A stretch of DNA of 64,000 nt, taken from NCBI GenBank assembly GCA_017506865.1, contig JAFCMP010000039.1:62001-126000 (forward strand), given 5' to 3'. A program made the translations under genes and the position numbers. The stretch is from Tribonema minus (lineage: Eukaryota > Sar > Xanthophyceae > Tribonematales > Tribonemataceae). The number at the start of each line of letters is the position of its first letter. Position 1 is the stretch's first letter. A model generated the notes under the pieces. The model did not search any database. It was not told where the DNA came from and worked only from the letters and a program-made list of their open reading frames with translations. This document shows, one piece after another, positions 1-10,347 of this stretch.

Positions 1-45
1 CGCCGCCGCTGCCGCTGCCGCCGCCGCCGCCGTTGCGCTGCGCAG

Positions 46-2280
46 CCACCCAAGGTGCAGCAGAAGTCCAAGGAGCAGAAGGCCGCGGCCGCCATGGCCG
101 GCGGCAAGAGCCGCAAGAAGAAGTGGTCGAAGAACAAGGCGCGCGACAAGATCCTCAACGAGGTGCTCTTCAAGGAGCCCACGTACGAGCGCATGATGAA
201 CGAGGTCCCCAAGGTGAGCAATCGCACTCAGGGGTAGGGTTAGGGTTTGTAGCAGCGCGTGGTAGGGAGGAGTGCTGCGTGCCCTCGCGCATTCGTCTTG
301 CCTCGAGCGGGGGCGCTTTCCCGCTCTCACAACTCCACGGTGGCACCCCTGCTCGGGGGACCCACACGCTGGCGGCAGCGCTGACGACGACACATGTGAA
401 GTGCCTCGATGTGGCTTATCTTATCGTTCTTCTCCTGGTGGATGGTCACATTGCGGCCGCGGCACTGCGTTTGCAAGATCATCGTGGCGCAGTGATCTCT
501 GGCCTGTTGGTTGAGAACGGGGTTCACACCAGACAATACAACGTGCCTGCGCGGTAGCGTACTCGCTCGGTTTGTGCGCTTCCCAACGGGCAGCAGTGCT
601 CAGCGATAGGCATCGCTGTTGTGTTTGGCACAAAACACTGCAGATCTGCTGCACCGACGCCGCCGGTAAGCCTGTGCCACGTGGGACCCCTGGCGCGATC
701 AGGCACACAGAAGGCATCGCTGCGGTGAAAGGCTGCCCTCCTCAGGCTGTGCAGTGCGAACCTGCTCCACCGATGCCGCCGTGAAGTCTGTGCCGTGCAA
801 CACCGCGGGCGCCATTAAGCACACGGAAGGCGGCGCTGCGGTGAAGGGCGAGCAGCACTTCTATCATAATAGTAGTGCTGCGTACGGTTGTGCCGACAGG
901 CATACCTTCATACACATGCATCATGCCGACGGGCATACGTGTGCACTGCACTACAGACGCTCACCCTTCACCGCAGCGCCGCCTGTCGTGTGCTTGATGG
1001 GGCCCGGGTTGATGCGCGGCACACGCTGCCCGGCGGCGTCCGTGCAGCGAATTTGCACTGCGCAGAGGGGGAGCCCTTCACTGCAGCGCTGCCTTCCGCG
1101 TTCTTGGTTGCGCCTGGGGTGTTGCGCGGCGCAGCCTTTCCGGCGGCATCAGTGTAGCAGATTTGACCTGCACAGAGGGGAACAGAAAAGACCGCTATTT
1201 GCACTGCACAGAGGGGGAACTGAAAATACGGCAAGCGCTCTCTCGATGAGAGAGCACTCCAGATCACACGCAGAGCGCTGCTGTTGACCGCAGGCGCAAC
1301 AGCCGCGTCAATGTTGTGTAAGTGATGCGTTAGGAGGTCAAACCAGTGACGTAACAGCGGCTGTTGACGCTGGGGGACGCGCATGAACTTTAAGTTAACT
1401 TTGAGGTTCTGAGAGAGGCAAACCCAAGCTGCAGCTTCAATTGCTACATAGAGGGCTTGCGCGCACCAGGCAGCAGTGGCAGCGGCATAGGCGCAAGCGC
1501 ACTTCAAACGCAAGGACACGTATGACTTCAAGCTCAAAGGCAACATGAGCAGTCAGCGCCAGCGCCCCGTGTTGTGTACACAACGGCACTGCGCAGTACT
1601 CACGAGCGTGGCGCTGCGCCTTCGCGGACAACGGAGGCTCGCTCCGCGCTACCCCGCCACGCTGCCCCAAGTGCTCGTCGTCGTCGCTTCCGCGCAGCGC
1701 GACCTGCAGCACGTGAGCCACTCGCACGCGCGACCGCCGATGGCAGCGCTCATCGCGTCGATCAGCGAGGCTGCTGAGCGTGCTTTGCGGAAAGCGCAAA
1801 AAGCGGGGCGCCGACCGCGCCTTGCGGCATGATGAAGCACCACAGCTTTGCGGCGACGTTGTGTGTCGCCATTCAGAGCCGGCGTGAAGCTTCCGCGTCT
1901 TCGAGCTCGTGTGTTCTCACCACCGCGCCGCCGCCGCCGCCGCCAATATATTAACAATATCTGATGGCAGTGAGTGTACTCGAGCAAGGAGGCGGGTAAT
2001 GTCGGTGCGATGTCCGACGGTGCTTCGTATCTCACTCTCAACACATCGCCTTCTAGTACTGCTGGCTCATCCTCGTCCTTGCCGCCTCCGCCGCCGCCGC
2101 CGCCGCGCGCGCGCGCAGATGAAGCTGGTGACGACGTCCGCGCTGGTGGAGCGCCTCAAGATCAACGGCTCGCTCGCGCGCGCGGCCATCCGCGAGCTCG
2201 AGGAGAAGGGCGTCATCCGCCGCGTCTCGCACCACAGCGCGCAGCTCGTCTACACGCGCGCCACCAACACGGAGGCATAG
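46..2280 (+). CDS. RPS25: 40S ribosomal protein eS25 (RPS25), 5' partial
   Basis: Small-subunit ribosomal protein of the 40S head, a cytosolic translation component. Two exons are visible, 46-213 and 2119-2280 (stop TAG 2278-2280), joined in phase 0 across a 1.9 kb GT-AG intron. The product reads [12 protein letters not shown], then the basic [17 protein letters not shown] stretch, [17 protein letters not shown], and after the splice [20 protein letters not shown] and [18 protein letters not shown]. This order and about 109-110 residues match the usual eS25 length. The exon at 46 follows an acceptor CAG (43-45) and starts PPK, so the initiator ATG is probably a separate tiny exon before the window, as is common in ribosomal protein genes. 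The downstream exon begins with ATG but this is an internal Met. Family assignment is firm; only the 5' end is missing. Confidence 0.95.
617..1170. repeat. Mirrored array of about 100-bp units inside the eS25 intron
   Basis: Two degenerate direct copies (about 640-735 and 745-850) share the order TGCTCCACCGATGCCGCCG, GGGCGCCATTAAGCACAC and GCGGTGAAGGGC. They are followed by about two copies in the opposite orientation (about 955-1055 and 1060-1165), read as CACCCTTCACCGCAGC, then TGTGCTTGATGG, then CGGCGGCGTCCGTGCAGC. The halves are thus inverted repeats around about 850-955 and could fold into a long imperfect stem in the pre-mRNA. No terminal motif or coding content was recognised. Confidence 0.6.
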
Positions 2281-3895
2281 GCCGCTGCTGCCGTTCATAT
2301 ATGACATGTATGCACACCCGAGGAGCGCGCGGCGCTGCTGCGGCCGTTTTGTGTTTTCTGCTGCCTGCGTGTGCGCGTGCCGTGCTTGCTTCCCGCCGTA
2401 GGGAACCGCCGGCGGTGCGGCGTTTTGATGACTGTGTGCCATCCTGCCTTCATGGCACATGAGCGTGCTGTGCCGTTATACTTCAAGTTGAAGTATCAGG
2501 CACTGTGGTCACATAGTGTGCCATCAACGCCGTGCGAAAGGATCATACAAAGGAAGGTCAATAAAGATTGAGCCGCATCCGTACTTTTGCTTTAAGGTGG
2601 CAGTGTTCATAGGGACTGAGTCTAGGTCTGAGGTCAAGCCCTCAGGGTAAGGGTTTGCTTGCCCACATCCACCAATCGCATGCGCAACAGCCACGGTCCA
2701 CATGCCGTGGATCTATTGCATGCATGTGTCATCTGGTGTGTTGGTGTTGCACACCTGTGGGCGCTCACGTCCTGCACCATCGGTCTAGCAAGTCCTGCAA
2801 CATTGCTCAACGCACAAGCGACATGGGACGCACGCCGACAAGCCAGCCCCGATGGCGCAGCACGCGCCGCATCGGGCGAGCAGCATCACGCCCGTCATGC
2901 AAACACCTGGGTCATGGCGTGTATGAGACGGGCATCTACTGTGCTGCCGTGCGCTCTCGTGTCAAGTCTCAGAAACCTACCACATGATAGCCACGAACCT
3001 TGCCATCTGTTCATCGTTGGAGTGTTTGACAGAGCATGGATCACATAGCAAACCCTCACCTCCACACTGGCAATGCGGACAACAGTCGCACGTTACACGC
3101 ACGCTCTGGCACTCTCATTACTTGGACCACAGCAAGGACAGGAAATCAAGCCGCAATACGAGCACAGCACCGTTGTTCATTGTGATCATCATTAGGCCTG
3201 CAGCGCCGCAGCCAGCGTGTGGGCTCGTGCGCGCAATGTCCCTCAGCGCCGAGACGATGTGCTGCGCGTGTGCTCTGTCGCGCGCATCCAGCGCGCTTGC
3301 TGCGTTTCGGGCCCCGGCAGCAGCGCTGCCAATGGCCAGGTGACAGGGGCGGGTGGGCCCAGGGGGCAGCGGCAGCGTGCTGCCGGTGCCGTTTGTGTGT
3401 CGAACGCATGCCGCAGGGCGGCGGCGCGCGCCTGTTTCGGGTGCCGCTTATTGAGTCTCATTGAGTGAGTCGTTGCATGAGAAGCGCGGGTGGCGGACCC
3501 ACTGCACGTGCACCTACTGCGTCCCGTATGCGCGACGCCACTTAACGGCGGACCTCTGCCGCAGGACAGCCGCGGCAGCATTACTGCGAGCCGCGGGCGA
3601 GGCGTCCTCTGGTGCAAAACGGTGTCGTGCTGTGAAGCCGTTGCGGCGGCGCCCAAGTGGGGCCCGCCGCGCGATGCGCGCGCGCCGTCTGAACGGCGCA
3701 GGTAGCGCAGCCGCCGCCGCTGTCGCGCAGCCGCCGCTGCCGCGCAGCGGGCCGGCGCGCCGCACGAGTGAGCGCCCCCGTTATCTGGGCGCGAGGCTTG
3801 GCGCACGAGCCATGAAAGCCAGGGCGGGTCGCGGGTGTCATTGCGCACGCTGTCGTGGCTGCGCCGGACTGAGCGTTGGTGCGCGTACTCGCGCT
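2281..3895. other. Intergenic region between eS25 and CDC16 (convergent)
   Basis: This holds the 3' ends of two genes facing each other. Near 2479-2500 there is a palindrome-like block containing ACTTCAAGTTGAAGT. Open frames here are short, disagree between frames and show no family similarity, so I annotate no gene. Confidence 0.5.
2560..2565 (+). terminator. Possible polyadenylation signal for eS25
   Basis: An AATAAA hexamer lies 280 bp after the eS25 stop codon. Whether this organism uses AATAAA is unknown, so the call rests only on the motif and its place. Confidence 0.25.
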
Positions 3896-6800
3896 TCAGC
3901 CGTCCAGCCGCATGCCGGCGATGCTGTCGAGCGCCGTGTCCATGGAGGCGGACACGCTGTCCTCGAGGGCGCGCGCGAGCAGGTCCGACGCGAGCGGGTC
4001 CTGCGCGCGCAGCGACAGCGCCTGGTGGTAGCACCTGCGCGCGTGGAGAGGGGGAGAGCGCGGGCCAATTTCAGTCGCGCACTAACGATGGGGGGGGGGG
4101 GGGGGGGGGAACTGAGAAACTGCAGTGGATAGATAGAGAGCCGCGCATGGCTGTGGATCGTCGGCAGCAGCGACATCGCGCTGCAGCGGCCGGGGACTGC
4201 GCGGGCGGGCGTTGCTGGGCGCGTTGTTGATGAGCAGGGGCTGAGACAGCTGCTGGACGCGGTAGGATTGCTGGCGTGCAAGCGACAGCACCTGCGACAG
4301 CGCGTCATTCAGGAGACGTGGCACCGCCGCTGTGTACTTATGTGAGAGGGGAAGTCCGCCACTCAGCACACGGGATGGTCCAGAGGCCACCATATCCACT
4401 GTGCACCATGGCGGCAGCGCCCGGCAAGGGCACTTCATGCGGCGGGGCCAGCAGCTTTCATGGAAAAACGCTGGACTACAGCCCGCGTCCACGTCAGTAT
4501 GGTGTTGGCAGATCCATCAATCACTAATACGCATTCGATGGTCGGCAACAGCTGTTGCTGAGCGTTGTGGTCTGCGTGCTGCAGCCACCCGCCTCAGTAG
4601 CTCGGCATTCGCGGCGACGAAGAGCAGCGGCGTAGCGCTCCGCAGCCGAGCGCGCACGTCATCGCACCGCGACACATGTCAGCGCCCAGCGCGCGCGCCT
4701 CAATCCCCCGACCCTGACTCCATCCCGCACCCCGTCGCTGGCCGGGACGCGCACGCAGGGCCATGTCATCGCATGGCCGCGCCGCATGCGCACTGCGCTG
4801 GACGGCAGCCCCGTCCTTCTGCACGCGCGCCTCAGCCCCCACCCCCCACCCCCCCACCCCATCCGCAACCCTGACACCGGCCGGGGCGCGCACGCACGGC
4901 CGCAGGCGCCGCCCGCCTCTGCGCACGTGCATCGGCGCGCGCGCACGCGCACGCGCCGAGAGAGAACGCACCGTACCGCCGCGTCGAGGTCGCCCATGAG
5001 GTGGCGCGTGAAGCCGAGCGCCGTCAGCGTGCTCGGCGCGGTCGGGCACAGCGTGAGCGCGCGCTCGAATGCGCGCGCCGCCTCCGCGTGCCGCCCCAGC
5101 CGCCGCAGCGTGTGCCCGAGGTTCGCCAGGACGGGCTCCCACGCGGCGCCGCGCGCGGGGCCCGCGGCGGCGGCCGCGAAGAGCGCGGCCGCGCGCGCGT
5201 CGTCGCCGCGCCTGGCGGCGGCGACAGCGGCGGCGGCAGCAGCGGCAGCAGCAGCGGGGCGTGAGCGGAGGGGCGGCGTTAGCGAGGCGGCGCGGCGGCG
5301 CTTGGATTGCGGGAACGGGCGGGAGGCGGGCGCGCTACGATGTAACTTCAAGCGTGCCCAGGCGCGCCTTCTTGGGTCGACAAGCGCAGCGCTGCGGATA
5401 GGGGAGTGCGTGAACGCCCGTGCAGAGCGCGACGCACCGTGCCTTTGGACTACGACGCAGGGGGGCGGGCAGTTGCGAAATAGCGCGCTCGCGGTGTGGG
5501 TCCGCCTTTGTTGATAGGTGGAGTGGCAGCGCAAGGGTGGGGTGAGGGGAAGGTGCTCATGCGGGCCGCCGCCGATTCCTCTCATCGATGCCTCGTGGAT
5601 GCGTTTGCCGCACAGTTCCGGAGTGCACGGCACCGGCCCACGCACGCATTCACCAGCGGCAGCAACAGCGGCAGCAGCTCGCGCAGCACCCTCCTCCTGC
5701 GCAGCGCAACGCGAGACGAAAGACCGCCGGGCCGGGGCAAGCTGCGCCGCTGCCCCCCCTCCCCCCCCCAGGCTCAACCCTCAAGACACACACGCATTGA
5801 CATGCGGCAACGTTCGCATGATCGCCTCCGCCCTCGCACCCCCACCTGTACGCCAGCACGCCCATCTCGTTCAGCAGCAGCGGGTCCACGTCCTCGTCCT
5901 CGTCCTCCGGCGGCGGCGGCGCCTCTTCCGCCAATGGCGGCGGCGGCAGCGGCGGCGGCGCGCGCGGCGGCGGGCGGCACAGCGCGCGCGCGGCGTCGAG
6001 GAAGTGGCCCGCGAGGCCCAGGTTGTTGGTGCGCAGGTACTCCATGCCCATGTAGAGGTGGGGGTAGTAGGAGCCGGCGCACGCGCGCGTCGCGGCGCGG
6101 TACGCGCCCACCGCCCTGTCGCTGTCGTCCTGGGGGCGAGGAGGGGGGGGGGAGTGTGGGGGTGGGTGGGGGGGGGGTCAAACGCTGGTAGGCGAGCTGG
6201 GGTGCGGCGCGCTCGCTGGCAATACGCAGGGGTCTGTGCAGCACTGCTCCAGCTCCAAGGCAATTACAAACAGCAGCAGCATCTGCCGGCAGTTTCATTG
6301 ACGTCTGCGTCAGTGTAGGTGGTGGCGGCCGACCCTCCTGAAGCAGATTAGCCTTCCGGAGCTCGCGGAGCTCAAACAACATGTCAACAGGTGCGCCACC
6401 CTCTGTCAGTTTCAGACGCACTGCTACAGCCGTGGAGGCAAGCAGACAAGCGTACAGCACGCGTCAGCGCTTACCTGGGCAGCAGCCGCATTGCCCATGC
6501 CGACCCAGTAAAGGGCGGAAGAGGAGTCCTGCAACGCCGCAATGCAATGCACAGCAGCATACACACGCGCAAGAGGTCAGCACAGCGATCGCGCCACACA
6601 CACAAACATGCGGCAGAATGCGCGTGCAGAACAACTGGTCCTGTTGGCAACGGCCAGGTCTGAGCGCTGCTGCAATAGCGGACGGGGCATTGCGATTTCC
6701 GCACACATCAGGCAGCAGCTGCGAGTTGCAGGCGCTGCCGCCGCAGCTGCGGCGGCAGCAAACCGCGCAGGCCTTCACCTATGAGTGCGTGCAAGTCACA

Positions 6801-9800
6801 CCGCAAGGAACAGCATGCGCAACGGCCCTTGCTGTACTGAGCGCAATTCAAAGGCTACACTTAGCTGCTGCCCAGCAGTTGAGGCAGACGCATGCGGCGT
6901 CGCCGCCGTGCCCTTTGCCGGCACAGGCAAAGCACGGCCCCACGTCAAGCAGTGTCAGCGCTGCACGGTGACGCCGCGCCCGCGCCGGCGGGGCGAGAAC
7001 GGCAGGCAGTAGCCAATGCGCTGTGCCTCACCCGCTTCGGGCTTTATGAAATAGCTGCACATGCCCGCTGATGCTGCAGACGGCGGCGGCTGTACCGCGC
7101 AGTGCCAGCTTAGACCCTCTTGCACCCCCCCCACCCTTTCCCCATCCTCCTCCCACCTGCGCACTCAGACTCCGGCTCTGACTCCCACGCGCGCCCGCCG
7201 TCGCGCGACACATGCCTGCGGCATTGCAACACTGCCCCCAAAACGCTTGCAGGCGGAGAGAGCGCGCTGCGCGGAGAGCAGCGCCTCACCTGCTGCGCGG
7301 CCTTGTGGAACAGGCGCCACGCCGCCTCCCAGCGCGCGATGAGCAGGTGGTAGCAGCCCAGGACGTGCAGCGCGAGCGCGGTGCCGGGCGCCTCCTCCGC
7401 GAGCGTATTCGCGGTGAAGAAGAGCTGCGCCTTGTCGCGCGCCTCCAGCAGGCACGCCGCGTACGCAGGCATGACGGCGGCGTTGTGCAGGTCGCGCGCG
7501 AGGACGGTGCGGCACAGCTGCAGCGCCTCCTTGTCCTGGTACTGCAGCGGTTACAAGGTTTGGGGGCGGAGCGGAGGGGGCGGGGGGGGGGGGAATGGGC
7601 ATGGTCGTCATGTTGGTTTTATCACATGCAGTGTGTTCAATGTCAGCGCGCATGACGGCGGCGCTGTGCAGGTCGCGCGTGTGACTTCATCGCGCACCAC
7701 GTACTGCGTCATGTCGCTTCAAGGCGCACTCTGCGAAATATCCAATCCGCCTCCGCCGCCACCACGCCGGCGCTCGCGCCAAGGCCAACACGCTGCTGTG
7801 TTTCACTGCAGCACCTGACACCAACAGCGGCCATCACGCACCCTATAATACAGATGGTCTGCCTTGGCCGCCAGCATGTCGATCCTCGCGCCGAGCCCTG
7901 CGCTACTATTTGTAGTAGGTGACCTTAACACCAAACACTGCAGCGGCCACCACGCGACGCGCCATCACACGCACCCTGCAATGCAGAAAGCCCGCCTTAG
8001 TTCCCATCCACCAACACTACAACGGACACGCCGTGACACGTACCCTGTGATACAGGTAGTCCGCCTTGGCCGCCAGCACGTCGGTGCTCGCGCCCAGCCC
8101 TGCGCTACTAATTGTAGCACTTCACCATGTCACCAAACACTAACAGCGGCGATCACACGCACCCTGTGATACAGGTAGTCCGCCTTCGCCGCCAGCACGT
8201 CCGTGCTCGCGCCGAGCCCCGCGCGGTCCAGCGCCGCGAACGCCGCCTCGCGCGCCGCGCCACCGAGCGCGCCCGCGCCGAGGCGGCTCGTGTAGAGGTC
8301 GCGCAGCGCGGCGTCGCACGGCGCGAACGCGAGCGACGCCAGCAGCGCCTCCTGCTGCGGCGCCGAGAGCAGGTGGCGCGAGACGAGCATCTGCGCCGCG
8401 GAGGGGGGTGTGTGTGGGGGGAGGGGTGTGTGTGTGGGGTGGGGGATTCGGTGGCGGCAAGGCGCTGAGGTGCGGGCATGGGGGGACGGCAAGTGTCGCG
8501 GCGCGCTCTGGCTGCGCGCGACTGCGCACGCCGTCCCCAGCTGCGCGCGTGACTGCTGCCGCTTGTGTCGATCACCGATGTGAACAAGCGCGACCGACGG
8601 CTGCGAGAGCCAGAATGCTGCCGCGCAGGTCAGCGGGGCGTTGCCTTGCGCCCGCTAGATCGAAAGGCACACACGCCAAACCCTCGCCCGTCACGCACGA
8701 GCCGCCACGCGCGTGAGTGCACCCGAGGGTGCTCGTGCTGAAACTGCGATGGCGCTGTGGCGGCAGTTGGAGGCCGCCGCATCCATGCGCAGCAGCTCTA
8801 CACCTTTGTACACGCTGCCAGAGCGCAACGCTTGCGGCGTCCATGCCGCCGCAACGAAACGATTCAGTGCCGCGCCACACGTCGCCCGCACTCACGTGCA
8901 GCGCGTCGACGCACTTGTAGTCCGCCGCCAGCGCCGCGCGCAGCCACACGACGGCGCGCGCGCGGCTGTCCACCTCCACGTACATGCTGCCGCGCAGGCA
9001 GCACAGCGCCGCCAGCGGGTGCACCCTCCCGACCCTGCCCGCCGCGCCGCCGCCGCCTCCGCCGCCGCCGCCGCCGCCGTCGCGCCGCGCGCGCGCCACC
9101 ACCGCCGCCGCGTCCGCGTCCTCCTCCCCCATGACGCGCTCCAGCAGCTTGAGGCAGTCGTCGGCGCGGCCGGCGGCGGCGAGGCAGCGCGCAGCGAGCG
9201 CGCACGCCTCCGCGCCGCTGTAGCCGCCGCCGCCGTCGGCGGAGAGCATGAGGAGGCCGTGCGCCTCGAGGACGTGCGCGGCACGGCGGTGGGCGCCTTC
9301 CGCCGCGAGGGCGCGCGCAAGCCTTTTGAGGGAAGAGGGGGGGGGGGGGGGGGCAGTGTTGGCAGATGTGGGGCGGGGCGGAGGGGGGTGGGGGGGGGAC
9401 GGGCGTGACGCAGCTGGCTACGCTGGGAAGACCTGCTGCTACATAGTTCAGACATCAACAAGTGTGTCGGTGTGTGTCGTCTATCCTCATCACAAACTTA
9501 GTTCTCCACAGTAGCACCGGAGGACGCAGGCGGCCCCTCCTGTGACAGGGAATGTGTGGCCTTGCTGCCAGCGCTGTCTGTCATTTCATGGCCGCCTGTT
9601 GGTACGCACTCCACCAGTTTCAAGCTGGCGCACCGTCTGCGCACCGAAACGTCACGACTGTGCCCGCGCCTCATCGCCGCAGCAGCGACGCGACACGCGC
9701 CTCTCGCGAGCCTACCAGCTGTGGCACCGCAAAAGGCGCAGCAGCGCTCGTCCGTCCGCATGCGCGCCGCGCGACCGCCTGTGCCGCTGTGCCGAATACG

Positions 9801-10347
9801 AGAGCCAGAAGACTTCGCCGTGTGGCGTCTGCACTGACAACAAAGCACGGCGTTGCTACAGATGGGCGGCTATCAGCGTTCGGCCATGCGCCGTCACGCA
9901 CCTCAGCGCGTCCTCCGCGGTGCCGCCGCTGAGCGTCACCGCCTTGTCCGCGTAGAACGCCGCCGCCGCCGCGGACCCGCCCTGCAGGCAATCATCCGCG
10001 AGCGACCGAAACCACGGCAGATCCCGCCGCTGCTGCTGCGCCGCCTCCTCCTCCTCCCCGTTGACCGCTCCGCGCGCCCCCTCCGTGCCCTTGGCGTCCT
10101 GCGCTGCAGCAGCGCCGCCCGCCGCCGCCGCCGCCCGCGCTCCGCCCTCCTCGTCGCCGGCGGCGGCGCGGCCGTAGCCATCGCACTCTGCTTCTTCGTC
10201 GATGGCGGCGTCGCGCAGCATGCGGTCCGCGGCGCCACCGGGCGCGGCGGCGGACGTGCGCAGCGCCTTGAGCGCCGGCGTCAGGGTGGTGTGGGCGCCG
10301 GGGGCGCCGGGGGTCTGCGCGCCCGCGGCGGCGGCGGCGCGCGCCAT
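3896..10347 (-). CDS. CDC16: Anaphase-promoting complex subunit 6 (CDC16/APC6), TPR protein
   Basis: TPR scaffold subunit of the APC/C ubiquitin ligase that drives mitotic exit. Eight exons join in frame: 10347-9902, 9322-8896, 8390-8163, 7541-7290, 6528-6475, 6129-5846, 5211-4972, 4034-3896; 2070 nt, 689 residues (human CDC16 is about 620). Diagnostic segments in order: RSLADDCLQGG with FYADKAVTLSGG; LEAHGLLMLSADGG; MLVSRHLLSAPQQEALLASL; KADYLYHRYQDKEALQLC; ALHVLGCYHLLIARWEAAWR; ALYWVGMGNAAAAQDDSDRA; YYPHLYMGMEYLRTNNLGLA; LLLNEMGVLAYR; WEPVLANLGHTLRRLGRHAE; STLTALGFTRHLMGDLDAAV; CYHQALSLRAQDPLASDLL. These align collinearly with the CDC16 TPR array. All junctions are GT-AG and phase-consistent. 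The N-terminal 100 residues are Ala/Gly/Glu-rich and poorly conserved; the chosen ATG is the first in that exon. The 18-codon fifth exon is easily missed. The acidic DEDEDVD insert in exon 6 looks lineage-specific. Confidence 0.93.
7020..7060 (-). repeat. Degenerate copy of the CDC16 exon-4 donor end in intron 4
   Basis: On the minus strand, CTATTTCATAAAGCCCGAAG followed by CGGGTGAGGC resembles the exon-4 end CTGTTCCACAAGGCCGCGCA followed by GCAGGTGAGGC. Codons LFHK and the donor are recognisable; the rest has drifted. It lies about 240 bp downstream of the true splice site. Confidence 0.55.
7841..8162 (-). repeat. Decaying tandem copies of the CDC16 exon-3 end in intron 3
   Basis: The 3' end of exon 3 with its donor (plus-strand CACCCTGTGATACAGGTAGT, then CCGCCTTCGCCGCCAGCACG) recurs at about 8041-8110, and more diverged at about 7841-7905 and 7974-8000. 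The closest copy is 119 bp away and keeps the coding-like sequence and the donor-like CACCC context. Spacing differs between copies (133, 69 and 119 bp), so these are independent or partly deleted duplications. Confidence 0.8.

Noticed and set aside
3243..4034. 263-residue minus-strand frame
   Set aside because: It overlaps the last CDC16 exon in another frame and has no family signal.
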